64,000 bases of DNA. Origin: Bacteroidota bacterium. GTDB lineage: Bacteria > Bacteroidota > Bacteroidia > Chitinophagales > Chitinophagaceae. The translations under genes and the position numbers were made by a program. This document shows positions 1-10,803 of the stretch, piece after piece (the first letter of the stretch is position 1; every line of letters starts with the position of its first letter). The stretch is from positions 186,001 through 250,000 of the forward strand of contig JAFDXK010000005.1 of NCBI GenBank assembly GCA_018267965.1. The letters run 5' to 3'. Below the pieces are notes generated by a model. The model made no database searches, had not been told where the DNA came from, and saw only the letters and a program-made list of their open reading frames with translations.

Positions 1-2
1 CT

Positions 3-524
3 ATCCGTGACCCTGAAAAAGAACAAGGGGCTACTTATATAGGTTTTGGTATCAATGCTAAAGATTTTTCATTCGATACGACCCGCGTTTATGTAGCGAG
101 TGTCTGGCTGCGGCCTGTATCGGGCGGGTACTCTGATGCTATTACCGCCGCATCCAACACCAAAATGAATATTACTTACAGCAGTTTGTCAGTACTGAAG
201 AACTTCCAGTTAAAAACGGGCAATATTGATGGATGGTATAAAGCCGAATGTATCGTAGACCTGAGAATGGATATTCATGGGGTGTCTATTACCTTACCGG
301 ATAATGTATACTTCGATGATATCCGCTTCGTACCGCGTGATGCAACCATGAAATCTTTTGTCTATGACCCGCTGACCTTCAAGCTGATCGCCCAGATGGA
401 TGAAAACAATTTTGCGACTTTTTATGAATATGATAAAGAAGGTTTGTTGATACGGGTGAAGAAAGAAACGGACAAAGGCATCATGACAATCAGCGAAAGC
501 AGAAGGTCTAATGCTAAAAAATAA
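3..524 (+). CDS. C-terminal part of a large secreted SpvB/YD-like protein (5' end outside window)
   Basis: The frame is open from base 3 to the stop at 522-524 without needing a start, so this is the 3' end of a longer gene; the first internal ATG (165) is not a real start. About 174 residues are visible. The segment around VYFDDIRF (carbohydrate-binding-like beta fold) followed by a YD-like ending (SFVYDPLTFKLIAQMDENN, then FYEYDKEGLLIRVKKE) closely parallels the end of the 2140-residue protein at 43206-49628, which has YIDDILIKP, VYDTRTYKLWAIIDDNH and YNGEGKLIRKIKE in the same order. I infer it is the first gene of the same three-gene RHS module: its stop is immediately followed by the ATG of a small secreted protein, then by the giant RHS gene. 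Function of the N-terminal part cannot be judged here. Confidence is high that it is coding, moderate for the module role. Confidence 0.85.
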   Translation: MRDPEKEQGATYIGFGINAKDFSFDTTRVYVASVWLRPVSGGYSDAITAASNTKMNITYSSLSVLKNFQLKTGNIDGWYKAECIVDLRMDIHGVSITLPDNVYFDDIRFVPRDATMKSFVYDPLTFKLIAQMDENNFATFYEYDKEGLLIRVKKETDKGIMTISESRRSNAKK

Positions 525-1232
525 ATGAAGATAAATATGAGTCGGAGTATTTTTTTGTTGCTACTACTTGCCATTACTCATCCTGTCTTTGGACAGGATG
601 CGACAGGCGAAGTATTGGCTGCATTGAAAAAGCTACACCAGGGAGACATGATCTCCTATGATTATAAAATGGTGCTGCGAAGCAACGTGCAAAACAAACG
701 GGTGGATAGCATTACCGGGCATTTATATAAGAAGGGGGATAATTATCTCGACAGTAATAAGTATGCCATATCAGCAGTGAACAACCGGAAATTTTGTAAG
801 GTTGATATCAGTGACCAATCGGTTTATGTTCTTGCCTTGGACAGCTTCTTACGCAAGACAGGCTTGAATGAAAAAACGATAGAAAACTCGGTCATCGACA
901 TATCCGATTCGATCATTCAACGCTATGGTAAAGTGAGCTCGAGGAAACTAGCCAATGGGAACACATCCTATGATATTTCCTTTACCCGGCAAAACTTTCA
1001 ACACCTGGTACTGGAACTGGATAAAGCCTCCGGGCAAATACATTCCCTGAGCATGAAAGTGCCAGATAAAGATAGCTACGGGGGGGCTACGGGCTATGAA
1101 AGGGATTATGTGATCACCAATATCAAATACCAGTTTGAAGAGCACAAATTATTGCTTGACCGTTTTTTTAAGGAAGAAAAGAACCGCATTGTGCTCAAAG
1201 GAAAATACGCTACTTACCATTTAATACGATAA
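525..1232 (+). CDS. Small secreted protein of the RHS module (first copy)
   Basis: A 235-residue protein with an N-terminal signal peptide (SIFLLLLLAITHPVFGQ, probable cleavage after FGQ or before it). The ATG directly follows the TAA of the upstream gene; an alternative start is the Met at residue 5 (537). It has no motif I recognise. Size, export signal and position between the SpvB/YD-like gene and the giant RHS gene match the 249-residue protein at 42450-43199, so the two are positional and probably true paralogs. The alternating hydrophobic pattern suggests a beta-rich periplasmic or outer-membrane-facing protein; a LolA-like fold is possible but unproven. It may be a chaperone or assembly partner for the two giant proteins, which is inference from gene order only. 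A 19-base gap separates it from the RHS gene, so one operon is likely. Confidence 0.85.
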   Translation: MKINMSRSIFLLLLLAITHPVFGQDATGEVLAALKKLHQGDMISYDYKMVLRSNVQNKRVDSITGHLYKKGDNYLDSNKYAISAVNNRKFCKVDISDQSVYVLALDSFLRKTGLNEKTIENSVIDISDSIIQRYGKVSSRKLANGNTSYDISFTRQNFQHLVLELDKASGQIHSLSMKVPDKDSYGGATGYERDYVITNIKYQFEEHKLLLDRFFKEEKNRIVLKGKYATYHLIR

Positions 1233-1251
1233 CCATAAAAGGGAAACGAAT

Positions 1252-4200
1252 ATGGCCAGAAAACTATCGCTGATTATTATAATGCTCTTGAGCTTTGTCC
1301 ATCTAAAGGCACAGGATTTTCAATTCCTGCCCGATGAAAAAAGCGAACGCATCTACAGCTATAACCTGATCGCAAACCTCAGCTATAAACCGAATAATGT
1401 CTATACCGATTCGCTGCCGGAAAACAAGGATAACGAATATGACGACCTTGTTGCTTCTCCGTCACGGACCGATATGTTTGCCAAAAGCATACAGGATTAT
1501 GTACTGGTGGGTGTGAACCATGATACCAATGTGGTAGCAACTGCTTATTCCTATACGATCAGTTTGCGGATATGGTGTTTTGATTATAACTCACCGGGTT
1601 CGCCCAGTCATAAAGACATTGACATGCGATTTAATTATAATCCCGACTCAGGTAAATCTTATATTGATGCCAATGTATTTAAGTTTACAGGCTTCCATAA
1701 GATACTGGTCGAAGTAAAGGATGTCAAAGATGATTCAACGGGCAGTACCGTATTGCGGTCACAACTGCCTAAGAATTTTTATGTAATGTCTACAGTGAGC
1801 CTGCAACGCTATGACACCCAACCTTTTTCGATATACAGTTCTGCAGACCTGTCTACTGACGGTAAGACATTACATATCAACTGGAAACCGTCCACAGGCT
1901 CTTATAGCAGTTGCACGAACCCAAGTAGTGTGACGGAGTACAACCTCAAGCCCGTAGAATATGAACTGGAATGGACTTACATTGATAATTACAGCTACAA
2001 TGCTTACAGTAGCCTGACAGGTTCGTCCTCTACTTCTTTTAGTTCGGGTAGTACCATTGATTATGATTTCCGCAAGAATAATTCCAAAGTACGGCTTAGT
2101 CAAAAAAGCTACGACATACCACTTATATATGAACATGGGGCCATTGTTTATAGGATACGGGCTGTAAGGCCGGATTATTCCAATAACTACAAGACAATCT
2201 TATACGAAGGATGGACGCAACCTGATTATGGCAGCGTTAGCCTTTCTGATGCCTGTAAAGCATTTTTTATCTCGAATGCTCATACGGATGACAGCCTGAA
2301 CTGGCAATACACGATCAACTTTGCCGAGCAGGGTAAGTATAAACATGTTATCAATTATTTTGACGGTTCGTTGCGCAACAGGCAGACACAAACGAAGATC
2401 AATACGGACAGTAATTATGTGATAGCCGTTGACAAGACCTATGACTATGAAGGGCATGTCTCTATCCAGACGCTGCCTACGCCTGTGCAGCAGAATTTTT
2501 TGAGATACCTGCCATCGGTTAGTTTGAATGCAGGAACCAGCTCTCCTTATAAGGCAGCTGATTTTGATAACCTCTCCTGTAGTACCCCTGATTCCATACC
2601 TCCATTATCCAGCAGTGCGTTGGCAAGGTTGTATTATTCTTCTTCCAACCCGGACAAAACAGGTTATCAAAAATTTGTACCGGATGCTGGTGGTTATCCT
2701 TTTATCCAAAGCATATACTCGCCTGATAACCTATTGCTTTGGCAAAGCGGTGCAGGTTATAACCAGCAATTATGGCTGAACCGGGGGACTCGCTATGAAT
2801 ACATGCGTGCATCGCAGCCTGAATTAGACCAGCTTTTCGGCGACCAGGTGGGTAAATGTGAGTTCTATCCGAAACAGGTCATTACAGACCCGAATGGGCA
2901 GTCCAGTTTTATCATCCAGAATATGCGCGGGCAAACAGTTGCTACTGGTTTAATAGGAATGGTTGATACCGTCAATATGCCTATTGATATCTTACCCGCT
3001 TCCGATACGGGTAAACAGGACTGTTTTGATATACTGGCTAATGTCTCCCAGGATGCATCATCCAGCACACTTTCGGTAAGCAATACTTTCTATGCGGAAA
3101 AGAATGGCTTCCATAGTTTACAGTACCGAGCAAAAGTACAGCCCTTCCCTATCGGTTGCGGCTCTAAATATTTATGGCCTAAAACCTATTATTCCTTTGA
3201 AGGTTCTAATGACTGTGGCGTGGATGTCATATCCACTCACTCCGGTGTCTTGGGCACAGATAGTGTACTCAGTACGAACACGCCTGAATACGTTAGCTCA
3301 CCTACTGTGAGTCAGTGGTTGGTCAAGGGTAAGTACATGGCGAGCAAGACCCTTAGCTTTTCCAGGGATGATATCAATGTACAGATCAGGAATTTTGTTT
3401 CAAGCCATGAAGACAATTCTTCCGATTGCTACCATGATGTCAAATATTTTGTACGTAATGTAGTAGAGAGTACTAATTTTCCTTGTGTCGACAGCGGGGA
3501 TATAGACCCTTGTGAGAAAAAAAGAAAGCAAATGATTGCTGACTTATGGCCGAATGCTAAGTACGGGCAGTATGAAAAGAACACGGATAGCTCATTCAAG
3601 TACGATTTTACAGACTCCGCTTACATATATGAATACTCATGCCACCCTTATTATATTCCATCTGACTTTTATGCTTATCCCCGCAATGAAAACAGCATTT
3701 TTGCAGGATTTTTTTACTGCAACCCAGTCTACCCTGCTGATATTTGCTATTGTGCCGACAGTGTAATTGCTAGGTATCAAATGCCCTGCCTTCATCTCCC
3801 TGATACGGTTATTAAAAATGGGAGGGTCTACACAAACTTAAGGGAATTGCCAGTAGATACATTTATCTATATATTCAATGACACTATAGCAGAAGCACTT
3901 TTGCCGCTTCACCCTGAATATTGTAAACTAGGCCTATGCGCAGACGATAGTATCACCAACCAGTTAGAGAGTTTTGAATCCTACAAACAAGCGGTAATCG
4001 GGAATCGTTTTTATTTAGATTCTATTATACAGCATGACCCGATCTATTATAAAGCAGACATCTCCGACCGACCGCAAATTAAACATACGCTAAGCCATTT
4101 CCGCAATTTCTCCTTAAAAACCCTGGATCAGCTCGCTATTGAAAAAGCTTATTGCGATGCTGGTAATGCGTTTGAATCTTTGCACAGCAGCAAATATCTA

Positions 4201-7200
4201 TATGCTTATCAAATACAAAATTTTGTTTTTGTTGATTCGAATGTCAAACAAAAATATTATGAGTTTTTAAGAGGGTACTACCTTGCTAACAGGTCATTAA
4301 TTAAGCAACAGGCATTAGACCTTCTGTCTAGTTCCTGTTCTCCATGCGCAGATGCAAGGATTGGAGCGGTGATCGGGGACCCTATATTCCCCCCAGTATT
4401 TACATCCGTCAATAGCTTTGACACGTCTGTACATTTGCCGGATTGGATAGCAGATATCTACAGTAATGCCTTTGACTCTACCGCGGACCATTCTACCCTC
4501 AACCCGCCGCCAAGCCAGATAACGGATTCAATGAATGCAGCCCGTCAACTGATGTGCAGCTCACAAGTGGATTATATCATGCGTAAGCTGATTAATTGCA
4601 GCCTGGATACTTCCAAGCTTAATATCATACGCGCTAATCTTGCTGCACACTGCGGTACTACAGGAGGTGTAGACCAGCTTACGCCACAGGCCATTGCCAG
4701 TGCTATCACCACCGGAACAGGCTTATCCTTAAATGATTTATGCCATCCTTTCCTGATGGAGACCAATACCTTTGATAATTCTTCGGAAATAGAACCTACC
4801 TATGATTGTGCCAAGCCAGAGATTTACGATGGCCTGAAAAATCTATTATCGCGTTCTGCAATGACTAATTCCATGAAGAATGCTACTTATACCGGCAGTA
4901 GCGTCTCTACCTTCAGTTTATCCGGCACCACTAATCCATATGAAGATAAAATCGCTTCGTATCTGGGGGTTTCCAATACAGCGACCGTTAGTGCGCAGGG
5001 CAAATTAGATACCATGCACTTTATTAACCCGGCAAATAGTTCGGACAGCGCGATTACCAAAATTATACAGATAAAGGTTTTTGCCGGGGGGGCAGATACA
5101 TTCCGGTTGTATGTAAAAGGGAAATTTTTAACTACCCCTGAATTAGATACAGCTAGCTCTATCGGTATCGACACTGCATTTTGTTTGAATGATGATATAG
5201 AATTAGCCAATGATGGCTATGTTGCACAATATACCTCAGTAGTGGACATGACCGTGAACGCAACCGCTCCGTCCAAACGATATATCGTATGGAGTAATGG
5301 TATACCTATTATGAAACCCGTAGTAGATGGGGATATGCTCAAATGTATTACCTGCATTGATATCAATAATGCTGTTGCAGATTTTAAATCGGATAAAACT
5401 ACCTGGGGTTATGATGACGCTTACAACCATCCATTCTTCGCTAGTACGCTCACTAATTACCTGAACTACAAGCTGAATAAAAAATACAACTATGTCGATT
5501 ACCTGAGCCTGATGAAAGGTTGCGCCTTGTCGGATGTCAATACATTGAACCGGCATTTTGCCACAATCGAAGTTGAATGTACCAATGACGGAGATGCCAA
5601 TAGTTTTCTAGCTGCCGTGGAAGGTTTTACCTTACGCGATGTTATCGAAACAAGAATAAAACACAGTTCAACCGGGAACACCATCTTCGCTGTGGATTTA
5701 ACGGCTGTACCGGAAGATTCCATGCTATTGTATGTTTATACAATAGACAGCATTGCAGCTTCGCTGCACATTACGCCAGTGTACCTTGCTGATCACCCAT
5801 TGCGTGTATATACATCTACAAGCTGTTCCCCTTCAACTTCCCTATCATCGTACGACCCACATTTTAGTACGGAAAGTGTTAACGTCTTTATTAATGGGTC
5901 AGCCCTGCCTTATCATCAATACGAGTTTACAGGCAGCTACGCTAATGATAAAGACAACGCCGACATGATTATCAATTATATTGCCTATGGTAAGCAATGT
6001 GCCGGTTCATTCGTTACAGCAGATGCAGCGCTATTAAGAAGTGAAGATTATTTAAAACCCGATAAACAAAATTATCTGGCTTATGTATACAGCCTGAGCG
6101 GGCATACTAGGTATGAGCTAGCAGATTCAATAGCAGCTGCTAATCTGAAAGCAAGAGTCTCCGGATATGCCGGGAATACGGTGAGCTATGACGACCCCTA
6201 TTGTTCTAAAGGCAGGAAGGATTTGTACTTATATGGCGTCAATACTACCCATCCAGGCTATAAAAGGTTAAAAGATACAGTCATCGGGGCTGTTGCTTCT
6301 TCATTAGGGGGTGGGTTGTTCATGAGCAGCGGCACATTATCTTACAATATCTCCTCAAGCCTGAATGCTTATAAAAAAGTGAACGGCATTTATTGGTACC
6401 GTTATTTCAGCCCGGACAATACTTTGTATAATGTACACTTACAACCTCCTGCGAACCCTCCATTTGATATCAGTTCCCTGGTATATGATTCCGTGAAAGT
6501 AGGACCGGGTATTGACAGTGTATATAGGTTCACTGCTTACATGCACTATTCGACTGTTCCATCAGAGGTCGTTACCTGTAAGGGTTATACAGACTTCCCG
6601 GTAGGTTATGGACGAAAAGTACAGGATGTGGTCTTATATGAAAAGCCAGGATTAAATAATTGCCTCGACAGTATTGATTGCGAATACGGCGTATTACAGG
6701 ATGCCATCTATGCAGGTAAGGTACAGTACCAGTTTTACTATGATTCGGTGACGACCACGCTAACAGACAGTATGTTGTATTTTGTTGTCAATCATACCAA
6801 GGATTCTTTGTTCTTATGCTCTCAAAGCATGAAGAACCAAATAACCCTATATCATTATGATTTGGCCGGTAACCTGGTGAAAACAATCCCCCCTGCCGGG
6901 TATGACAGGGCTTTCCCGTATAATATTTACAAACAAAACAATTACAAATTCAATTCCCGCAATGAATTATACTATCAGAATACGATTGACGGAGGCACTA
7001 CCAATTTCTTCTATGATGAACTGGGTAAGGTGGTCTTCTCTCAAAATAGTAAACAAAGCCCTGACAGTAATTTTAGTTATACGCTCTATGATAAACAACA
7101 CCGTATCATAGAAACGGGAGAGGTCATGCTGCCCTGTGGTGGTGATTGCGATTATGTGAATAATCTTTATCGCAACCCCATGGATTCTATTATCAAATAC

Positions 7201-10200
7201 ATTCGTACCAAAGTCAGGCATGATGTAGTACGCACTTACTACGATGATATGACCAAAGACCTGAGTTTGGAAGCGGGATATAATTTAAGTACGCAGGAGA
7301 ACCTCATTGGCCGGGTATCGGCTATTTTATACTATGACTCCAAAGGATATGATTATGATAGTGTGACAGTAGCACAGCCGAATTTCGGTACATACTACAG
7401 CTATGACATGATGGGTAATGTAAAAACAGTCACCTATGAATGTATGGCTATGGAACATTTACGCCAGTTGTATAAACGTGTGGACTATGATTATGACCAG
7501 GTGAGCGGTAAGATCAATATGCTGAGTTATAACAGGGGAAGGGCTGACCAGACCTACCATCGCTACAGTTATGACGCAGATAATCGCATCACTCAAACAG
7601 AGACCAGCCTAGATGGTATCATCTGGAACAGGGATGCAGCTTATACGTATTATAAACATGGGCCGTTGGCGAACGTAAAAATCGGTGATGACCAGTTACA
7701 AAGCATTGAATATGCATATACCATTGAAGGATGGCTAAAGGCCATTAATGGCGATGTGTTGCGCCCTGATAAAGATATGGGTGGCAACGGTGCATCAGGT
7801 GACCATAGTTATGCAAGGGATGTAATGGCTATGGCATTGCATTACTATAACCATGACTATACGCCGATTGATAATGCAGCAACCGTTACCTACTTATCAA
7901 ACCCTGCAAAGAACTTATACAATGGTAATATCGTAGCGCAAACCTTATCTCAAAATACATTTGGGAGCTTACGTAGGAACTACCAGTATGACCAGGTGCA
8001 GCGCTTAACAGATGCCAGGTATGCCGCAGTAAATGAAAGCAACCTCACTATTGCTTCGCCTTCTAATATTTACCGCAATAGCTATGCATATGACCCGGAT
8101 GGAAATATCAATAAACTGGTGCGTTATAACGGTGCAGGCGCTTTAATGGATAGCCTTTTATATAGTTACCAGCCATATACTGACATGCTGACTTATGTGA
8201 ATGAAAAATGCGCTGCTACAACTGCAGCACCTCACGACATAAAACCTGCACCTTATGTCATTAGTGATAGCATCAATTACCATTATGATGAAATAGGTAA
8301 TATGGTACGTGATATTTACGGTAATCAGCAGATAGACTGGAATTTATACGGCAAGGTGCGCAGCATTGTAGATACGGCTAACGAAGATGAGATAGACTAC
8401 GAATATGATGGCATGGGTAACCGTGTATTGAAAGAAGTGATCACCAGCCCTGATACGTCTATTGAATTACACACAGGCGAGTATTATGTGCGGGATGCAA
8501 CGGGTAACTTGCTATCTACTTATGAGTTCAAAAGCAATTACAGCCCTTACCTCATTATACAGGCTGCCAATGACGGGTTGCATACGAACTCGGCATTCAT
8601 TCCGTTCTTATTAACGCATGTTGATGGCTATGGTGATTTTGCGGATGAATTTGCAGATCAGGCAATTGCCAATGAAGGTGCCTGGGTGACCACTTACACT
8701 AATAAAGACCTCGGTGTCTATATCAGCCACAGTAATGATATCTATAACCGCTTCATATTTACCGACCAGAGCTATATGGATGATTTGCAGGCTTATGATA
8801 TTACGAATTCATCGTTCCCGGTTCCGCCTCCGAGTTATGCACATGTGTATGCCAAATCATTTGTGCTCAATGGCAGCACCAGTGCGAATATACTGAGTGC
8901 AGTGCTGGATCAGTCAGGTGAAGCAACAAGAATGCTTGGAATATATGACTATTATTTAGACCCTTCTATTACATCGATGGTTTGGGGTGGTTTGGGGCTA
9001 ACCTACACTCCATTTGATACGGCCGCTAATGCTGCTGCCATGTATAGTTATATGATGGGTACTACCCCACCTGACAAAGCAGGTGTGCTGGCAGCTTTAA
9101 TGAACGGTATTGACCAGGATATTATGGGCATGATGGGTGGCTCTGAATTATTCTATAACGGTATCGTAACTGATAATTATATTTTCAAATCCACCAACCT
9201 ACGTAATACTTCTGCACCATTAAGTAGCTTTGAGTATGCAATGGCAGATGCCTTGTATCATCACGGGGAATTTTCTCAAATACAAAACTTTGCGCATTAC
9301 TGGACTGGCGGGAATGCATGGCTGACTAGTAATACTACTCTACATGAAAGAGTAGTAGCTTTGTATGGGGGTGACAAAACAGGTACATTGAACGATTTTA
9401 TTACAAATGCTACTACGTATGCTAGCTGCATAGACCATGCCATTGCTTATACCAATAAGCTGAAGGCGTTGAACTATGTGCGCTGGATAAAGAAAGACCC
9501 AGTATTAGGTCCACTAACTACCATTGACCGCTATACGGGCATAGCAGCCGATACCCTTAGCCTGACTGAGCAGCATTTATATGGCAGCAGCAGGCTGGGT
9601 ATACAGTATAGGTTTGCAGATAGTGTGGTGAATACTTATAATATTGACACCAGTATTGCAGCAGTCAATAAACTGGATGTTAAACTTCCTTGGTATAGCT
9701 ATATCTACGGAGACCTCATCGACAGTAATAGTACAGAACCCTGGGGACATACGGATAGTGCATCTTATAATGTGACGCGCAGGTTGGGATGGCGATGGTA
9801 TGATATAACCGACCACTTGGGCAATGTGATGGCAGAAGTGATGGACAGGAAGAGCGGGCATAAGATTAACTCTGGTGACACCTTGTACGATTACTGGCAG
9901 CCTAACCTTGCTGACCTCGCAGATTTTTACCCATATGGAATGAAAATGCCTGATAGGTTGTTGGATGCAGATAGCACAAATAAGTATGGGTATAACGGAC
10001 AAAGGCAGGAACAAGATTTGTACAAGTCTATTAATCCCAGATTAGGTAAATATGGAATACATTACACTGCACTGTTCTGGGAATATGATCCATTGCGGGC
10101 ATGGAGAATGAATAGAGATTCAAAACCGACGATTGGAATTAGTGAGTACTCAGTGTTCGGTGGAAACCCTATTTGGAGAAATGATATATTAGGAGATGAA

Positions 10201-10803
10201 TTCAAAAATGGAAATACTGCATTGAAAGAAGCTGCTAAAACAAGATTAGATAATGCTAGCGCACGTCTGAATGAGGCGAAAGGCAATACTGATATAAGTA
10301 AAAGAAGTTTGAGGAAACTTGAAAGACAGTTGAAAGATGCTACAAATGAATACAATTTGCAGGTCCAATATGAACAAATTTCAAACGATGTGATTAACGA
10401 GTTCAAAGGCAAAAATCCGTCAGAGTTTGAACGATGGAACCATTTGAAAGATGCGTATGGTAAAGAAGTAGATATCCCAGTAACTGTTCAAACGGACAAG
10501 ATTGTCATGATTGGGGAGAATGGTTTACCTACTGGTCAAGTTACAACAGAAGGGACAATGTATAGAGGAGCCGAAGATGGGAGAGGGAATAGATATATTA
10601 TGTCCGTACAATCTACATTAGTATATCCATCTCTTTCAACAGGTAAAACAATAGTTATTTCTGTTACATCAGATATGGTGCACGGTTTGGGTCACGCAGA
10701 TGTTTTTTTGAAAAAAGGTAAAACAGGCGAAAATGAAACTGAAGATGCAGCAAATGAATATGAACGTAAAACTTATAATCATGGTAATGGTCCAACGAAG
10801 TAA
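1252..10803 (+). CDS. Giant secreted RHS/YD-repeat protein with a degenerate zincin-like C-terminal tip
   Basis: A 3183-residue protein. Signal peptide: residues 1-20 (LSLIIIMLLSFVHLKA). Residues about 30-1850 form a long Cys-containing, beta-rich region with no family I can name. Residues about 1865-2405 carry YD repeats (for example YYDDMTKDL, YSYDMMGNVKTV, YEYDGMGNRVLKE). About 2430-2780 is an insertion rich in Tyr/Asn. The RHS core-like end, about 2890-2980, has YPYGMKMPDRLL, YGYNGQRQEQ, ISEYSVFGGNPIWRND. The tip, about 2980-3183, contains a helical, charged stretch and then HGLGH at 3144-3148 where a HExxH zinc site would be expected. RHS proteins of this kind are known to build a hollow shell around a C-terminal toxin. 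It is the third gene of the module; the next gene overlaps its 3' end and is the likely immunity gene. At 3183 residues it is much longer than its paralog at 35480-42439 (2319). Confidence 0.9.
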   Translation: MARKLSLIIIMLLSFVHLKAQDFQFLPDEKSERIYSYNLIANLSYKPNNVYTDSLPENKDNEYDDLVASPSRTDMFAKSIQDYVLVGVNHDTNVVATAYSYTISLRIWCFDYNSPGSPSHKDIDMRFNYNPDSGKSYIDANVFKFTGFHKILVEVKDVKDDSTGSTVLRSQLPKNFYVMSTVSLQRYDTQPFSIYSSADLSTDGKTLHINWKPSTGSYSSCTNPSSVTEYNLKPVEYELEWTYIDNYSYNAYSSLTGSSSTSFSSGSTIDYDFRKNNSKVRLSQKSYDIPLIYEHGAIVYRIRAVRPDYSNNYKTILYEGWTQPDYGSVSLSDACKAFFISNAHTDDSLNWQYTINFAEQGKYKHVINYFDGSLRNRQTQTKINTDSNYVIAVDKTYDYEGHVSIQTLPTPVQQNFLRYLPSVSLNAGTSSPYKAADFDNLSCSTPDSIPPLSSSALARLYYSSSNPDKTGYQKFVPDAGGYPFIQSIYSPDNLLLWQSGAGYNQQLWLNRGTRYEYMRASQPELDQLFGDQVGKCEFYPKQVITDPNGQSSFIIQNMRGQTVATGLIGMVDTVNMPIDILPASDTGKQDCFDILANVSQDASSSTLSVSNTFYAEKNGFHSLQYRAKVQPFPIGCGSKYLWPKTYYSFEGSNDCGVDVISTHSGVLGTDSVLSTNTPEYVSSPTVSQWLVKGKYMASKTLSFSRDDINVQIRNFVSSHEDNSSDCYHDVKYFVRNVVESTNFPCVDSGDIDPCEKKRKQMIADLWPNAKYGQYEKNTDSSFKYDFTDSAYIYEYSCHPYYIPSDFYAYPRNENSIFAGFFYCNPVYPADICYCADSVIARYQMPCLHLPDTVIKNGRVYTNLRELPVDTFIYIFNDTIAEALLPLHPEYCKLGLCADDSITNQLESFESYKQAVIGNRFYLDSIIQHDPIYYKADISDRPQIKHTLSHFRNFSLKTLDQLAIEKAYCDAGNAFESLHSSKYLYAYQIQNFVFVDSNVKQKYYEFLRGYYLANRSLIKQQALDLLSSSCSPCADARIGAVIGDPIFPPVFTSVNSFDTSVHLPDWIADIYSNAFDSTADHSTLNPPPSQITDSMNAARQLMCSSQVDYIMRKLINCSLDTSKLNIIRANLAAHCGTTGGVDQLTPQAIASAITTGTGLSLNDLCHPFLMETNTFDNSSEIEPTYDCAKPEIYDGLKNLLSRSAMTNSMKNATYTGSSVSTFSLSGTTNPYEDKIASYLGVSNTATVSAQGKLDTMHFINPANSSDSAITKIIQIKVFAGGADTFRLYVKGKFLTTPELDTASSIGIDTAFCLNDDIELANDGYVAQYTSVVDMTVNATAPSKRYIVWSNGIPIMKPVVDGDMLKCITCIDINNAVADFKSDKTTWGYDDAYNHPFFASTLTNYLNYKLNKKYNYVDYLSLMKGCALSDVNTLNRHFATIEVECTNDGDANSFLAAVEGFTLRDVIETRIKHSSTGNTIFAVDLTAVPEDSMLLYVYTIDSIAASLHITPVYLADHPLRVYTSTSCSPSTSLSSYDPHFSTESVNVFINGSALPYHQYEFTGSYANDKDNADMIINYIAYGKQCAGSFVTADAALLRSEDYLKPDKQNYLAYVYSLSGHTRYELADSIAAANLKARVSGYAGNTVSYDDPYCSKGRKDLYLYGVNTTHPGYKRLKDTVIGAVASSLGGGLFMSSGTLSYNISSSLNAYKKVNGIYWYRYFSPDNTLYNVHLQPPANPPFDISSLVYDSVKVGPGIDSVYRFTAYMHYSTVPSEVVTCKGYTDFPVGYGRKVQDVVLYEKPGLNNCLDSIDCEYGVLQDAIYAGKVQYQFYYDSVTTTLTDSMLYFVVNHTKDSLFLCSQSMKNQITLYHYDLAGNLVKTIPPAGYDRAFPYNIYKQNNYKFNSRNELYYQNTIDGGTTNFFYDELGKVVFSQNSKQSPDSNFSYTLYDKQHRIIETGEVMLPCGGDCDYVNNLYRNPMDSIIKYIRTKVRHDVVRTYYDDMTKDLSLEAGYNLSTQENLIGRVSAILYYDSKGYDYDSVTVAQPNFGTYYSYDMMGNVKTVTYECMAMEHLRQLYKRVDYDYDQVSGKINMLSYNRGRADQTYHRYSYDADNRITQTETSLDGIIWNRDAAYTYYKHGPLANVKIGDDQLQSIEYAYTIEGWLKAINGDVLRPDKDMGGNGASGDHSYARDVMAMALHYYNHDYTPIDNAATVTYLSNPAKNLYNGNIVAQTLSQNTFGSLRRNYQYDQVQRLTDARYAAVNESNLTIASPSNIYRNSYAYDPDGNINKLVRYNGAGALMDSLLYSYQPYTDMLTYVNEKCAATTAAPHDIKPAPYVISDSINYHYDEIGNMVRDIYGNQQIDWNLYGKVRSIVDTANEDEIDYEYDGMGNRVLKEVITSPDTSIELHTGEYYVRDATGNLLSTYEFKSNYSPYLIIQAANDGLHTNSAFIPFLLTHVDGYGDFADEFADQAIANEGAWVTTYTNKDLGVYISHSNDIYNRFIFTDQSYMDDLQAYDITNSSFPVPPPSYAHVYAKSFVLNGSTSANILSAVLDQSGEATRMLGIYDYYLDPSITSMVWGGLGLTYTPFDTAANAAAMYSYMMGTTPPDKAGVLAALMNGIDQDIMGMMGGSELFYNGIVTDNYIFKSTNLRNTSAPLSSFEYAMADALYHHGEFSQIQNFAHYWTGGNAWLTSNTTLHERVVALYGGDKTGTLNDFITNATTYASCIDHAIAYTNKLKALNYVRWIKKDPVLGPLTTIDRYTGIAADTLSLTEQHLYGSSRLGIQYRFADSVVNTYNIDTSIAAVNKLDVKLPWYSYIYGDLIDSNSTEPWGHTDSASYNVTRRLGWRWYDITDHLGNVMAEVMDRKSGHKINSGDTLYDYWQPNLADLADFYPYGMKMPDRLLDADSTNKYGYNGQRQEQDLYKSINPRLGKYGIHYTALFWEYDPLRAWRMNRDSKPTIGISEYSVFGGNPIWRNDILGDEFKNGNTALKEAAKTRLDNASARLNEAKGNTDISKRSLRKLERQLKDATNEYNLQVQYEQISNDVINEFKGKNPSEFERWNHLKDAYGKEVDIPVTVQTDKIVMIGENGLPTGQVTTEGTMYRGAEDGRGNRYIMSVQSTLVYPSLSTGKTIVISVTSDMVHGLGHADVFLKKGKTGENETEDAANEYERKTYNHGNGPTK
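9928..10055 (+). repeat. Repeat copy 1: RHS core end shared with the orphan tip
   Basis: This 128-base stretch of the giant RHS gene codes for YPYGMKMPDRLLDADSTNK onward to GKYG. It aligns without gaps to 11446-11573 in the orphan tip gene. Most differences are third-position or conservative. The pair is a natural site for homologous exchange of tips. Confidence 0.8.

Noticed and set aside
948..1145. Minus-strand frame inside the small secreted protein
   Set aside because: It lies fully inside a better gene and its product has no recognisable feature. The same applies to the other opposite-strand frames in the giant RHS genes.
9577..10014. 145-residue minus-strand frame
   Set aside because: It is a shadow of the RHS gene, whose coding pattern continues through it.
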